Source: JAEXZL01 sp049943125 (GTDB lineage Bacteria; Bacillota; Clostridia; Clostridiales; Clostridiaceae). From it: a stretch of 64,000 bases of DNA. This document shows, piece after piece, positions 1-9,372 of this stretch (position 1 is its first letter; every line of letters starts with the position of its first letter). Under the pieces are notes generated by a model. It saw only the letters and a program-made list of their open reading frames with translations, searched no databases and was not told the origin of the DNA. The stretch spans positions 992,001 to 1,056,000 of the forward strand of contig NZ_CP188040.1 in NCBI RefSeq assembly GCF_049943125.1, in the 5' to 3' direction. Both the position numbers and the translations under genes were made by a program.

Positions 1-860
1 TAGTTCTGCCTCTCCTCATAGGGAACCCAATCATTGAAAAATATAGTCTTATTATATAATGAATAGCTTTTGCTGAGCTCTATGCATTCTTCTGCAGTAG
101 AGATATCGATAATAGCTGTAGGGTGTCCTATACCCATGAAAAAAAGCTTTATATCCCTTCTCTTTTTGGAGACAATATTCATGGCTTCAATAAGAGATAA
201 TGGATCAAACCAATTCCATATACCACCACCCCATATTATCACCTTATCCTCTTCCTCAATTCCAGGCCAAACACCCTTCAGCACCCTTTTAGTTTTAACT
301 GGTGCTTCATTTGGAAGTCCAAAGGGAACTACACCAATTAAAGCATCCATTTTATTATCCTCTACATAGGTAGCTGGATTAACCCTATTAAGGGCTGCCA
401 GCATTCCCAGCCAATAATCCTTTTGCTTTTCACTGGCACAGATGAAATAATCCCCAAAGGCAAGCTGCTCTAATATTAAGTCTAAATCCGTTTCATGAAA
501 CCAAAGCCTGGTTTTAAAATCTAAGTTTTTCCTTAACTCTAAATTCTCCAGGGTTATAGGATCATATATATCTACTACTATGGGCTTCTTAAGTTTCTTC
601 AAAAAAGAATATGCTCTGAGAGCTCTTCCCTGCACCACAATGGAATCTGCATCCCTTGCAGCTATTTTCAGCTCTCTACGAACACCTTTAATTATTTTAA
701 AGTTGATATTCTTTTCATCTATATCCGTGTTTTTATTAGGTATATATAAGCTTACATCTAAGCTTCTGCTGAGTTCTTTAGCAAAATTATAGTAGCGAAT
801 ACCCGGTCCTGCCATCTTTTTTGCTATTGTGTCAGGACTTATTAGAAGTACTTTTTTCAT
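1..860 (-). CDS. GT4-like glycosyltransferase, 3' end outside window
   Basis: This gene begins at an ATG at 860, preceded by a GGAGATA ribosome binding site, and runs off the left edge, so only about 286 N-terminal residues are visible. The protein opens with KKVLLISPDTIAKKMAGPG and contains IYDP, FICASE, a GGGIWNWFDP segment and FFNDWVPYEERQN. These match, segment by segment, the second half of the neighbouring 1031-aa protein, so the two GT4 domains are paralogues. Such enzymes transfer a sugar from a nucleotide donor to a growing polysaccharide on the cytoplasmic face. It starts 3 nt after the stop of the upstream gene and is almost certainly co-transcribed with it. Donor and acceptor cannot be told. 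The family assignment is solid; completeness is unknown. Confidence 0.85.
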   Translation of the reverse strand, partial: MKKVLLISPDTIAKKMAGPGIRYYNFAKELSRSLDVSLYIPNKNTDIDEKNINFKIIKGVRRELKIAARDADSIVVQGRALRAYSFLKKLKKPIVVDIYDPITLENLELRKNLDFKTRLWFHETDLDLILEQLAFGDYFICASEKQKDYWLGMLAALNRVNPATYVEDNKMDALIGVVPFGLPNEAPVKTKRVLKGVWPGIEEEDKVIIWGGGIWNWFDPLSLIEAMNIVSKKRRDIKLFFMGIGHPTAIIDISTAEECIELSKSYSLYNKTIFFNDWVPYEERQN

Positions 861-863
861 TTA

Positions 864-3800
864 CTATCTCCTTAGAAGCCTTTGTAGGAGCTTATATGGC
901 TTCATTAAAAATCTTAATCTGAAATTTCGTTTCACAATCCAGTTGTTTATATTATTTACATTGGTAAGTAAATCAGCTATATTTCGTTTCATACTCGCTA
1001 GTTCTGAAGGATTTACTCCTCCACTAGACTTTCTTATAACCCTAGCATTATTAATGAGATTTTGTAATTCCTCTATAGATAACTCGGCTAAAGGATCATT
1101 TTCACCATTTAAGGATGGCAGTTCTATACCATCGGCTAGAGGATTTTTAGAAAATATCACCTCAGTCCTGAAGGTTAAGTTTCCAATTTCCTTTTCTTCA
1201 TTCCTAAACATATCACCATAGGTATTTTCTCCGCCGGATTTCCAGAGAGTTATACTATTTCCTACCGTTGCTCCCTGGCTTTCTATATAAAAATAGAATC
1301 GTCGTCCTTCGGAATTAAGTATAGGCTCTATATCAACTCTAAGCCATGTGTTATCCTGTAAATCCTCAGCTCTTACAGACTTTTCAATAATTAATACATC
1401 TGTTTCTCCATCATAAAGCTTGAAGGTTAAGCCATGATTATTCTTTCTTTGATAGGTAGCAACAAATACCTCTACAGCACTTAAATTAGGATATCTGCAT
1501 TTAAAACTCTGACCTATTCTCTCTCCATCTACAAATTCTCCTGTTATAGAATCCCTGGCAGTCTGCTCTATTTCATAAAATCTATCTAAACTAGCTAATA
1601 AAGGCTTCTTTATAGGATTGTCACAAAAGTCTACAAGAGGCTTTGTAACTCTATCCCATTTATAGTCCTCTCTATAAACATTTATATTATTAACACATTC
1701 CTCATAAAAGGCCTTATCATCGGATAATCTTATAAGAGCAATCTTCATTTCCTCTACATCCTCATAAGCTACGGTAATCCCAAGGCCATGCTTCTCTACC
1801 TCCGAAGCAAAGAAATCTCCTTCTGTAGCTATTATTGGAAGCCTTGCCCAGAGGTAATCCAGTATCCTTGTTCTAAAGGAAAACCTGGTTTCCAGATTAT
1901 TGAAGTGACAGCTGACTCCACCGTAGGATTCCATAAGGAAATTTTGTCTATCCTCATAATCTACCCAATCCATGTTAAAGAACACATGGGTGTTAATTAT
2001 TCCAAGCTCCTCTGCGAGAGCTATTGCCTTATTTGTCATCTCCATCTCAGGAACTGCAGGATTAGGATGCTTTATTCCTAAAAAGAAGAGCTTAATATCA
2101 TCTCTCACCTTTGATATTTCATATATTGCTTTAATTAAGGTTATAGGGTCAAACCAATTCCATACTCCTCCTCCCCATATAAACACCTTATCCTCAGGCT
2201 TTAAATTTGGAACCTTTTCCTTCATAGCCTTTCTAGTACTTATAGGATCCTGGCTACTGATACCAAAGGGAACCATCCCAATAAGCTTGCTTAAATCAGA
2301 GGATAAATCATATTCCTGTGGAGTAACCTTTTTCAGAGCAGTAAGCATACCAATCCAGAAATTCATCTGAGAATCGCTGGCACAGATGAAATAGTCTCCC
2401 AGCTCCAGCTGCTCTATCTGAACCTTTGTAGTTATCTCATTATCTGCAAGCCTTATCCTCATATCCTTGTTCTTATATATCTCAAGATTTTCTATAGAAA
2501 AAGGATCATAGATATCCACTATGAGTATCTTGCTCTTAGCAATTTCCTTCAGCTCTGGCACCTGTTCTAGAATTGTTCCATGAAGTATTATTATATCGCT
2601 GTTCATGGCCAGAGAAGCTAGAGTCTGTGGGCTTTGAGGATTATACTCCACCATAGATAAATGCTCTTTTTCCATCCCATAAGGCACAGGATTTGGTATT
2701 GCCAGGAGCACATTATTATGGTTTGATAGCTCCTTTGCAAACTCCCAGTATCTTATACCAGGACCGGCCATTTTCTTACCAACCTTATCACCAGCTATGA
2801 GAAGAATTTCTCTTCTAAACTTAGTATCAAAAACTCTATCTATATTAAAGGTATCCACAACCTTCTGTATATTACCTAGATAGTCATGATCATGAAAATA
2901 CTTTAATGGGAAGGGAAGGAGAGGTCTTGTAAACAGATATGCTAGATCCTCATCCTGAACCTTTCTCCTCTCTTGTATAAATTCTCTCTTCTTTGCCATA
3001 GTAGGTATATTCTTTAGAAGCTCATTAATGGCTACAAGAGTAGTGAAGTTTTCATCGTTGTTATTAATAAATTGCTCGTTACTATCTAAGGCTTTTATAT
3101 CATAGGAGGAAGCATTTACATTTAAATCCATCTGCAGCCTCTGGGTAGCAAGTAGTATAGAGCTCAATATAACATTGAAGTTTTTGTCAGAGTAATTTTT
3201 ATATATAGAATAAAGGGCATTTCTTTCAAAAAGAGCCTTCATCTTATTTTGATTAAAGCTTTTTGAGGTGCTGTTATGCTTGTGATAGCATACTGCCTTA
3301 GCACAAAATCTTACCTTATAGCCCATGATCCATAAGCGCCAGCCAAGATCTGTATCCTCGTAATAGGCAAAATAATCCTCGTCAAAGCCACCCACTTCTA
3401 GAAATACATCCTTTTTAATGAGAAGGGCTCCACCACAGGCAAATAAAATATCTCTGTCAGTTTTATATTTTTCATTGGCCTTATATATAGGCAGATCATA
3501 ATCATCTTGATAGCCAAAACCCATGAAGTTTACAGCACCACCAGCAAAGTCAAGCTTAGTACCATCCCAGTTAAGGATTTTGCTTCCCACACAGGCATAG
3601 CTATCATCCCCAGCTGCTTCAAGAGTCCCTAGCATATCACGGAGCCAATCAGAGCTTATTCTCATGTCATTATTGATTAATGCCAGGTACTCACCGGTAG
3701 CTATCCGAGCTCCTTGATTATTAGGCTTTGCAAAGCCCAGGTTTTTTTCGTTTTTTAAAATCTTAACTCTTGGGAAGTTCTTTCTTACAAACTCTATGGA

Positions 3801-3959
3801 ACCGTCTGTAGAACCATTATCCACCATGATTATTTCTAGCTTATCCTTAGGATAATTCAGGGCATTTATAGTATTGAAGCATTCCTTAAGGTGTATCCTG
3901 CCATTATAATTTACAATAATAAAACTTATGTTAGGCTCCATCATCTTCCTTAACACCAA
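864..3959 (-). CDS. Bifunctional GT2-GT4 glycosyltransferase fusion
   Basis: This 1031-aa protein has an N-terminal GT2 domain (about residues 7-250) with FIIVNYNG, VDNGSTDGS and a NND motif where many GT2 enzymes have DXD. It resembles rhamnosyltransferase-type GT2 domains. A linker leads to a GT4-like domain (about 384-770) that is paralogous to the next gene. Residues about 790-930 look like a beta-rich, possibly carbohydrate-binding, region, followed by a basic tail. The role is probably addition of two successive sugars to a lipid-linked O-antigen-like glycan in the cytoplasm. The longest reading starts at TTG 3959 with AAGGA seven bases upstream. An ATG-ATG pair at 3944 and 3941, just after AAGGAAG, is an alternative start. 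It follows the methyltransferase gene by 3 nt. Confidence 0.88.
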   Translation of the reverse strand: MVLRKMMEPNISFIIVNYNGRIHLKECFNTINALNYPKDKLEIIMVDNGSTDGSIEFVRKNFPRVKILKNEKNLGFAKPNNQGARIATGEYLALINNDMRISSDWLRDMLGTLEAAGDDSYACVGSKILNWDGTKLDFAGGAVNFMGFGYQDDYDLPIYKANEKYKTDRDILFACGGALLIKKDVFLEVGGFDEDYFAYYEDTDLGWRLWIMGYKVRFCAKAVCYHKHNSTSKSFNQNKMKALFERNALYSIYKNYSDKNFNVILSSILLATQRLQMDLNVNASSYDIKALDSNEQFINNNDENFTTLVAINELLKNIPTMAKKREFIQERRKVQDEDLAYLFTRPLLPFPLKYFHDHDYLGNIQKVVDTFNIDRVFDTKFRREILLIAGDKVGKKMAGPGIRYWEFAKELSNHNNVLLAIPNPVPYGMEKEHLSMVEYNPQSPQTLASLAMNSDIIILHGTILEQVPELKEIAKSKILIVDIYDPFSIENLEIYKNKDMRIRLADNEITTKVQIEQLELGDYFICASDSQMNFWIGMLTALKKVTPQEYDLSSDLSKLIGMVPFGISSQDPISTRKAMKEKVPNLKPEDKVFIWGGGVWNWFDPITLIKAIYEISKVRDDIKLFFLGIKHPNPAVPEMEMTNKAIALAEELGIINTHVFFNMDWVDYEDRQNFLMESYGGVSCHFNNLETRFSFRTRILDYLWARLPIIATEGDFFASEVEKHGLGITVAYEDVEEMKIALIRLSDDKAFYEECVNNINVYREDYKWDRVTKPLVDFCDNPIKKPLLASLDRFYEIEQTARDSITGEFVDGERIGQSFKCRYPNLSAVEVFVATYQRKNNHGLTFKLYDGETDVLIIEKSVRAEDLQDNTWLRVDIEPILNSEGRRFYFYIESQGATVGNSITLWKSGGENTYGDMFRNEEKEIGNLTFRTEVIFSKNPLADGIELPSLNGENDPLAELSIEELQNLINNARVIRKSSGGVNPSELASMKRNIADLLTNVNNINNWIVKRNFRLRFLMKPYKLLQRLLRR

Positions 3960-3962
3960 CCT

Positions 3963-5459
3963 TTATTCCTTAATAATATTTTGTATAAGTCTATTAAGAA
4001 GCTTCCTTAGTTCAGAATTTTCCTGCTTCAGCTTATTATACTTTTCATTTAATACTTTATCCTGGAGATATTCCATCTCTCTTCTTTCGTTACTTTCAAT
4101 AGCTTTTAGCTGATTATATTTATATCTATAATATTTGCTACTATTGTTTAGCTCTCTAAGCTTTTCTTCTATTACCTTAAGGACATTATGCTCATCTTCA
4201 GCCTTTTCTAATAAAAGGCGGTCCTCATAATAGATTATCCTTGTATAAGGAATGCCCTCTTCGTTTAAGTAGAGAGAAATCCCCTCTTCTTCTCTTAAAT
4301 CAGAAGATATCATTACCTTTATTGTATCCTCTCTTAAATAAAGAGAAGTAAAATCAATATCATAAAATTTATTATCACTTATATGAAGAGTATCTATTTT
4401 TTTTCTCACAAGGACTTCCTTCGCTCCCAGAGCCTTAATAGTAAGGGTTAATATCCCCTTTACTGCTTTTTCATGGGTTCCAAAAAGAAAGCCTAAGCTT
4501 TTTACCTTTTTATTTTTAACCTTTAGTTTAAAGGAATAATCATTTCCTAAGGTAATTTTTTCAGAAACACTTCCAGAGAGGTTTCCATTATAAACAGTGC
4601 TGGTTGAAGTCTTATAGCTTTTTATAATAGCATTCAATCCTTCAACGGAATCTTCCTTGGATAATTTCTTCAAGGAAAATACATTCTGAAATACCTCAAG
4701 ACGTGGGTTTGCATCATAAAGCATTGAGTATACTAGAGGGTAGCTATTCTTTAAGCTCCCTGCAAGCTCAGTTCTATAGGTAGTAATACCCACTTCCTTC
4801 AGATCAAGATGATACTCCTTCAAGGAATTATTTATAGTATAAATCCATTCAGCAAAGGATTTTCTTGTGTAAAATTTCTCATGAGTATTATCTAAAAGTC
4901 CCTTATGGGAATAGTTAAACTTCTCCTCCAAAAGGCTTAATACAATGTCCATGTTACTGATATTTGGTATAGATACTAATATCTCACCATTAACCTTAAG
5001 CTTTTCTGCCAAAAGCTTTAAAGCCTCTGTAGGGTTCTTTAAGTGTTCTAATACATCAGCACATATAATATAGTCAAACTCTCCAGTAAGAGACTGAAAC
5101 CTATCTAGCTCCTCTGGATTATCCTTTAAGCTATCAAAGTTTATGAGATAGGCATCCTCATAGAAGCCTTTTTCTCTTACCCTTGAAAGGGCAAATTCAT
5201 CAATATCTATTCCATATAAGGTACATTGTCTGTTAGTATGAAGCCATTCTCCTATGTAGCCAAAGGAACAACCCACGTCCAGCACCCTGGAATTAGGCTC
5301 TACCTCATCTACTACTAGACTCAAGGAATTATTTCTGTTATCTAGGTCTATTTCATCTGCAGAATTCTCATAATGCTTTTCCTCTGTAGTGTACAGCTTG
5401 TTATAGCTCGCATTTCCTAATTCCAAAATAATACCCCCTACCTTAATTATAGATTCCAC
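3963..5459 (-). CDS. SAM-dependent methyltransferase with C-terminal coiled coil
   Basis: A class I methyltransferase fold is shown by motif I VLDVGCSFGYIGEWL (residues about 59-73) and by DVLEHLKNP near 134-142. A middle region of about 200 residues is unassigned. Residues about 430-498 are strongly heptad-like and end in a Lys/Glu/Leu-rich coiled coil. In ABC-exported O-polysaccharides, methyltransferases with coiled coils can cap and size the chain before export (WbdD in E. coli is the known example). That role fits its place directly after the Wzt gene but is inference. The listed ATG overlaps the Wzt gene by 13 nt. A TTG at 5426 with a GGTAGGGGG site seven bases upstream would remove the overlap and may be the true start. 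Confidence 0.8.
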   Translation of the reverse strand: MESIIKVGGIILELGNASYNKLYTTEEKHYENSADEIDLDNRNNSLSLVVDEVEPNSRVLDVGCSFGYIGEWLHTNRQCTLYGIDIDEFALSRVREKGFYEDAYLINFDSLKDNPEELDRFQSLTGEFDYIICADVLEHLKNPTEALKLLAEKLKVNGEILVSIPNISNMDIVLSLLEEKFNYSHKGLLDNTHEKFYTRKSFAEWIYTINNSLKEYHLDLKEVGITTYRTELAGSLKNSYPLVYSMLYDANPRLEVFQNVFSLKKLSKEDSVEGLNAIIKSYKTSTSTVYNGNLSGSVSEKITLGNDYSFKLKVKNKKVKSLGFLFGTHEKAVKGILTLTIKALGAKEVLVRKKIDTLHISDNKFYDIDFTSLYLREDTIKVMISSDLREEEGISLYLNEEGIPYTRIIYYEDRLLLEKAEDEHNVLKVIEEKLRELNNSSKYYRYKYNQLKAIESNERREMEYLQDKVLNEKYNKLKQENSELRKLLNRLIQNIIKE

Positions 5460-6730
5460 TCACACTCCACTCTAAACTTCCCATCATCTGTTCCTTCATC
5501 CTGTATGATCTGAAAATAAAAATGTCTTTCTCTAAAATCATACTGGTCAGTCTCATCAGAATTATGAAGGGCAGCGGTGAAATAATATTTTCCCCTTAAA
5601 AGCTTTGGGGCCTTTAGCTTCATCTTAAGATAATTATTTTCCTTAATATCTGTTATAACTAAGCCATCATGTCTGCAGTTATGGCCAACTAGATGCCAGC
5701 CCTCTTCACTATATATAGCAAAGCCAAATACAGCATCGGTAACGGGGTTGTTTTTCTTGTACTCCACATTTACATTGATGCTTTCACCAGGATAGAAATT
5801 ATTCCTTATATGACCGTTATTATCGGTAAAATATACCTTGGTTATCTCCAGCTTTTTATTTCCATATCGATTTTCCTTGACGAACTCTTGAGCTTCATGG
5901 ATGTCTAAGCTATAATTGATTTCCTTAAGCTCCTCCAGGTCGCCTTCCATGTTGTTGATCTTTTCCTCTAATTGAGCCTTATCCTCATCATTAGAATAGA
6001 CAAGCTTCATATAGAGACCTATCATCTGCTCAGGGGTACCTTCCAGCATAATACCGCCACGTTTAATGAACAGTACCCTGTCGCATATCTTTCGAACAGT
6101 ATTCATATCATGAGAAACAAAAACTATTGTCTTTCCACTTCTCTTAAAGGAAAGAATCTTATCAATACATTTTTTCTGAAAGTTTTCATCTCCAACAGCT
6201 AAAACTTCATCTATGACTAAAATATCTGGGTCAACATTAATAGCAACAGCAAAAGCAAGCCTCATATACATCCCTGAGGAATAATTTTTTACTGGCATAT
6301 CCATAAAGTTACTAAGCTCTGAGAATTCAACAATCTTATCATACTGCCTGCTGATTTCTTCCTTGCTAAGCCCAAGAATAGACCCATACAAATATACATT
6401 TTCTCTTCCTGTTAAGTCCGCCTGGAATCCTGCTCCTATCTCTAAAAGAGCAGATACCTTTCCTTTTACCTCAATATCTCCAGTTTCTGGATAAAGAATT
6501 TTGGATATAAGCTTTAACGTGGTACTCTTACCAGTACCATTTTCTCCTATTATACCTATGGTTTCACCGGCATTTATTTTAAAGCTAGCATCCTTTAGGA
6601 CAGAAAATTCCTGTATACTCAGCTTATGTCTTTTGAGAATCCTGTTAATCAGCTTTTCTTTAATTGAATAGCTTCTATTTTGATAAATCTTAAAACTTTT
6701 ACTTACCTTTTTAAATTCTATTATGGCCAT
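5447..6730 (-). CDS. wzt: Polysaccharide ABC exporter ATPase with Wzt carbohydrate-binding domain
   Basis: This ATP-binding subunit powers export of an undecaprenyl-linked polysaccharide. Walker A (GENGTGKST), the signature YSSGMYMRLAFA and Walker B ILVIDEVLAVGD are intact. The NBD occupies about residues 1-245. The remaining residues to about 427 include a helical linker and a beta-rich domain of the Wzt C-terminal type, which in characterised O-antigen exporters recognises the modified chain end. A GTG 12 nt upstream is in frame, but the ATG at 6730, after a GTGGGGAT purine stretch, gives the canonical N-terminus (MAIIEFKKVSK). The permease gene precedes it by 17 nt. The tail implies a specific chain-end signal, consistent with the methyltransferase that follows. 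Confidence 0.93.
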   Translation of the reverse strand: MAIIEFKKVSKSFKIYQNRSYSIKEKLINRILKRHKLSIQEFSVLKDASFKINAGETIGIIGENGTGKSTTLKLISKILYPETGDIEVKGKVSALLEIGAGFQADLTGRENVYLYGSILGLSKEEISRQYDKIVEFSELSNFMDMPVKNYSSGMYMRLAFAVAINVDPDILVIDEVLAVGDENFQKKCIDKILSFKRSGKTIVFVSHDMNTVRKICDRVLFIKRGGIMLEGTPEQMIGLYMKLVYSNDEDKAQLEEKINNMEGDLEELKEINYSLDIHEAQEFVKENRYGNKKLEITKVYFTDNNGHIRNNFYPGESINVNVEYKKNNPVTDAVFGFAIYSEEGWHLVGHNCRHDGLVITDIKENNYLKMKLKAPKLLRGKYYFTAALHNSDETDQYDFRERHFYFQIIQDEGTDDGKFRVECEWNL

Positions 6731-6747
6731 ACTTATCCCCACTTTTG

Positions 6748-7524
6748 TTATATTGTTTCAGCAAAGCCTTTTTCAATGCTTCTGAACACCTTTGACCCGA
6801 TAAATAGCAGTATTATCCCATAGGCTAGCATTCCTAAAAAATACTTAGGTTCTGGGATCCTATTATAAAGAACAACACTTCTGATGCTCTCAACCACTAG
6901 AGCCATAGGATTTAATAGTATTATATTTCTAAACCTATCAGGTATTAAATCTAAAGAATAAACCACTGGAGTCAGATAAAACCAAGCCATAAATATTATT
7001 TCAACAAAATGAGATACATCACGATATATCACATTTAAAGAAGAAAGTAAGAGACTCAGCCCTATAGTTATTCCAAGAAGCAGCACAAGTACCACTGGCA
7101 AAAGAAGTATTGCAGCCCCTATCTTAATCTGAAAAATAAATATTGCTAAGAATAAAACGATAAAGGTAATTAGGAAGTTAACGAAGTTTGAAAATATCAG
7201 AGACAGTGGTATTATTTCTCTTGGAAAATAAACCTTCTTCACTAAATTTGCATTGCTTATTATTGAGGTAGTAGCGGAATTTACAGAATTCTGAAAAAAC
7301 GTCCAGGGTAAAAGCCCCGCTAGAAGTACCACTGAAAAATTCTCCGTATCTATTCTTAACACATATTTAAAAGCAAAGGTATATACCAGCATCATCATTA
7401 CTGGATTCAAAAAGGACCAAAAAAACCCTAACACAGAGTTTTTATACTTCAGCTTAAGCTCCTTTGAGGTTAAGTTTTGAAGCAGCTCCTTGTATTTAAT
7501 TATTTCCTTAATTCTTTCTATCAT
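6748..7524 (-). CDS. wzm: ABC-2 polysaccharide export permease
   Basis: This 258-aa integral membrane protein has six predicted hydrophobic segments and the conserved cytoplasmic start YKNSVLGFFWSFLNPVMM typical of ABC-2/Wzm/TagG permeases. It forms the channel half of the exporter with the ATPase encoded immediately downstream. An AAAGGTGG site lies upstream of the ATG at 7524. A large inverted repeat (7595-7644) separates it from rfbC. One of three such permeases in the window; this one is partnered by the only ATPase with a carbohydrate-binding tail. Confidence 0.93.
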   Translation of the reverse strand: MIERIKEIIKYKELLQNLTSKELKLKYKNSVLGFFWSFLNPVMMMLVYTFAFKYVLRIDTENFSVVLLAGLLPWTFFQNSVNSATTSIISNANLVKKVYFPREIIPLSLIFSNFVNFLITFIVLFLAIFIFQIKIGAAILLLPVVLVLLLGITIGLSLLLSSLNVIYRDVSHFVEIIFMAWFYLTPVVYSLDLIPDRFRNIILLNPMALVVESIRSVVLYNRIPEPKYFLGMLAYGIILLFIGSKVFRSIEKGFAETI

Positions 7525-7594
7525 TTGACCACCTTTTTATACAGCCATTCATCACAGCTATTATTACTTCTTCATGTGACTTATTAAATAACAG

Positions 7595-7644
7595 CTATGA
7601 CCATATTGTCAGATTGGTAAACTATCTTCTCAATATGGTCATAG
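7595..7644. repeat. 14-bp inverted repeat between rfbC and wzm
   Basis: Two perfect 14-nt arms (7595-7608 and 7631-7644) flank a 22-nt loop. It lies in the only sizeable gap of module A, between the rfbC stop and the wzm start. No clean T-tract follows on the minus strand, so it could be an attenuator, an mRNA processing or stability hairpin, or an operator. Confidence 0.7.
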
Positions 7645-7651
7645 TATTTTA

Positions 7652-8209
7652 TTAAAACTCTATCCCAGATTCCTTAAGTGTCTTTGCATTTCTATCCTTA
7701 TCAGATAAAAGAACCTCATCTATTCCTTCTAAAGGCCAGGAAATACCGATGTCAGGATCATTCCAGAGGATTCCCCCCTCGAATTCGGGATGATAGAAGT
7801 CTGTACATTTATAAACGAATTCTGCTTCCTCGGAGGTAACTAAAAAGCCGTGAGCAAAGCCTTCAGGCACATAAAACTGCCTCTTGTTTTCCTCTGAAAG
7901 AAGAACACCATACCACTGTCCATAGGTCTTTGAGCCCTTCCTTAGGTCAACGGCAACATCATATACCTCACCCCGTATAACCCTAACAAGCTTTCCCTGA
8001 GGATGCTTAGTCTGAAAATGCATCCCTCTCAGTACTCCCTTTTTGGATTTTGACTGGTTGTCCTGAACAAACACCATATCAAGACCAGCTTCCTTGAAGC
8101 TTTCATAGTTGTAGGTTTCCATAAAGTATCCCCTATGATCTCCAAAGAGCTTTTGCTCTATTATATAGAGACCCTCAATGGGGGTATTTATGAATGTGAA
8201 ATTACTCAT
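7652..8209 (-). CDS. rfbC: dTDP-4-dehydrorhamnose 3,5-epimerase
   Basis: This 185-aa cupin-fold enzyme converts dTDP-4-keto-6-deoxyglucose to dTDP-4-keto-L-rhamnose. Diagnostic sequence includes LFGDHRGYFMETYN, LRGMHFQ with the catalytic His, GKLVRVIRGEVYDVAVDLRKGS and YVPEGFAHGF. Length is normal for the family. TTAGGTG precedes the ATG at 8209. It follows rfbB after a gap of about 29 nt. The final reductase, rfbD, is not present in the window. Confidence 0.97.
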   Translation of the reverse strand: MSNFTFINTPIEGLYIIEQKLFGDHRGYFMETYNYESFKEAGLDMVFVQDNQSKSKKGVLRGMHFQTKHPQGKLVRVIRGEVYDVAVDLRKGSKTYGQWYGVLLSEENKRQFYVPEGFAHGFLVTSEEAEFVYKCTDFYHPEFEGGILWNDPDIGISWPLEGIDEVLLSDKDRNAKTLKESGIEF

Positions 8210-8238
8210 TTATTACACCTAACTTTCTATTTCAAAAA

Positions 8239-9297
8239 TTACTTTTCAGCTTTGTACATAAGGTCATAATAACTCTGGTACTCGCCAGAGGTTACGTGCT
8301 TCATCCAGTCTTGGTTGTCTAGGTACCATTGGATGGTCTTTTTGATTCCTACCTCGAAGGTGGTTTCTGGGTACCAGCCTAGCTCGTTCTTTATCTTTTC
8401 TGGGTCTATACCATAACGCCTGTCATGGCCTTTTCTGTCTTCTACGTATTTTATTAGGTTTTCTGTAATATTACTGTCTACATTTTCACCTAAGTAATAG
8501 ATAACGGTCTTAACTATCTGAATGTTAGTTCTTTCGTTATGTCCACCTACATTATATACTTCCCCTAATTTACCATCTCTAATCACCATGTCTATTGCTT
8601 TGCAGTGATCTTCAACATATAGCCAGTCACGGATATTCATTCCGTCGCCATATACGGGAAGGTCCTTATGATTTAAGCAATTGTTGATTAGTAGAGGTAT
8701 CAGCTTTTCTGGGAACTGATATGGTCCATAATTGTTGGAGCAGCGAGTTATATTAACTGGCATCTTGTAGGTGTCAGCATAAGCTTTTACCATAAGGTCA
8801 GCTCCTGTTTTGCTGGAGGAATATGGGCTGTGTGGGTCAAGAGGAGTTGCTTCTGTAAAATAGCCTTCATCTCCTAAGGAACCATAAACCTCATCGGTGG
8901 AAACCTGAAGGAATTTCTTTCCTTCCTTCCAGCCTTCTGCTGTCTCCCAATCCTTCTTTGCTGCATTTAATAGATTAACTGTTCCTAAAACATTTGTAAC
9001 TGCGAATATTTCAGGCATTTTTATACTTCTATCCACGTGGGATTCTGCTGCAAAGTTAACTACATAATCAATATCATTAGCTTCAAATAAGCCCTCTACC
9101 AGCTCCTTGTCACAGATATCTCCCTGAACAAAGCTGTAATTTAGATTATTCTCTACTGACTTAAGATTCTCTAAATTTCCTGCATAGGTAAGCTTATCTA
9201 AATTGATAATTTTAATATCCTTATACTTTTCAAGCATGTAAATTACAAAGTTAGAGCCAATAAAGCCTGCTCCACCGGTAACAAGATAAGTTTTCAT
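8239..9297 (-). CDS. rfbB: dTDP-glucose 4,6-dehydratase
   Basis: An extended SDR enzyme with the NAD-binding motif TGGAGFIGSNF at the N-terminus, the DKLTYAG segment, the STDEVYG motif and catalytic YSSSK. It makes dTDP-4-keto-6-deoxyglucose in the cytoplasm. The reading frame is open to 9345, but the ATG at 9297 is chosen because it gives MKTYLVTGGAG and has a GGAGGGTT site just upstream. The resulting 352 aa is standard. It sits between rfbA and rfbC in one operon. Confidence 0.97.
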   Translation of the reverse strand: MKTYLVTGGAGFIGSNFVIYMLEKYKDIKIINLDKLTYAGNLENLKSVENNLNYSFVQGDICDKELVEGLFEANDIDYVVNFAAESHVDRSIKMPEIFAVTNVLGTVNLLNAAKKDWETAEGWKEGKKFLQVSTDEVYGSLGDEGYFTEATPLDPHSPYSSSKTGADLMVKAYADTYKMPVNITRCSNNYGPYQFPEKLIPLLINNCLNHKDLPVYGDGMNIRDWLYVEDHCKAIDMVIRDGKLGEVYNVGGHNERTNIQIVKTVIYYLGENVDSNITENLIKYVEDRKGHDRRYGIDPEKIKNELGWYPETTFEVGIKKTIQWYLDNQDWMKHVTSGEYQSYYDLMYKAEK

Positions 9298-9372
9298 ATT
9301 AACCCTCCATAATATTTCCTTATATATAAGAGCCTTAATAAGCAATTGCTTAGAGAGGCTTGTCCATCACTT

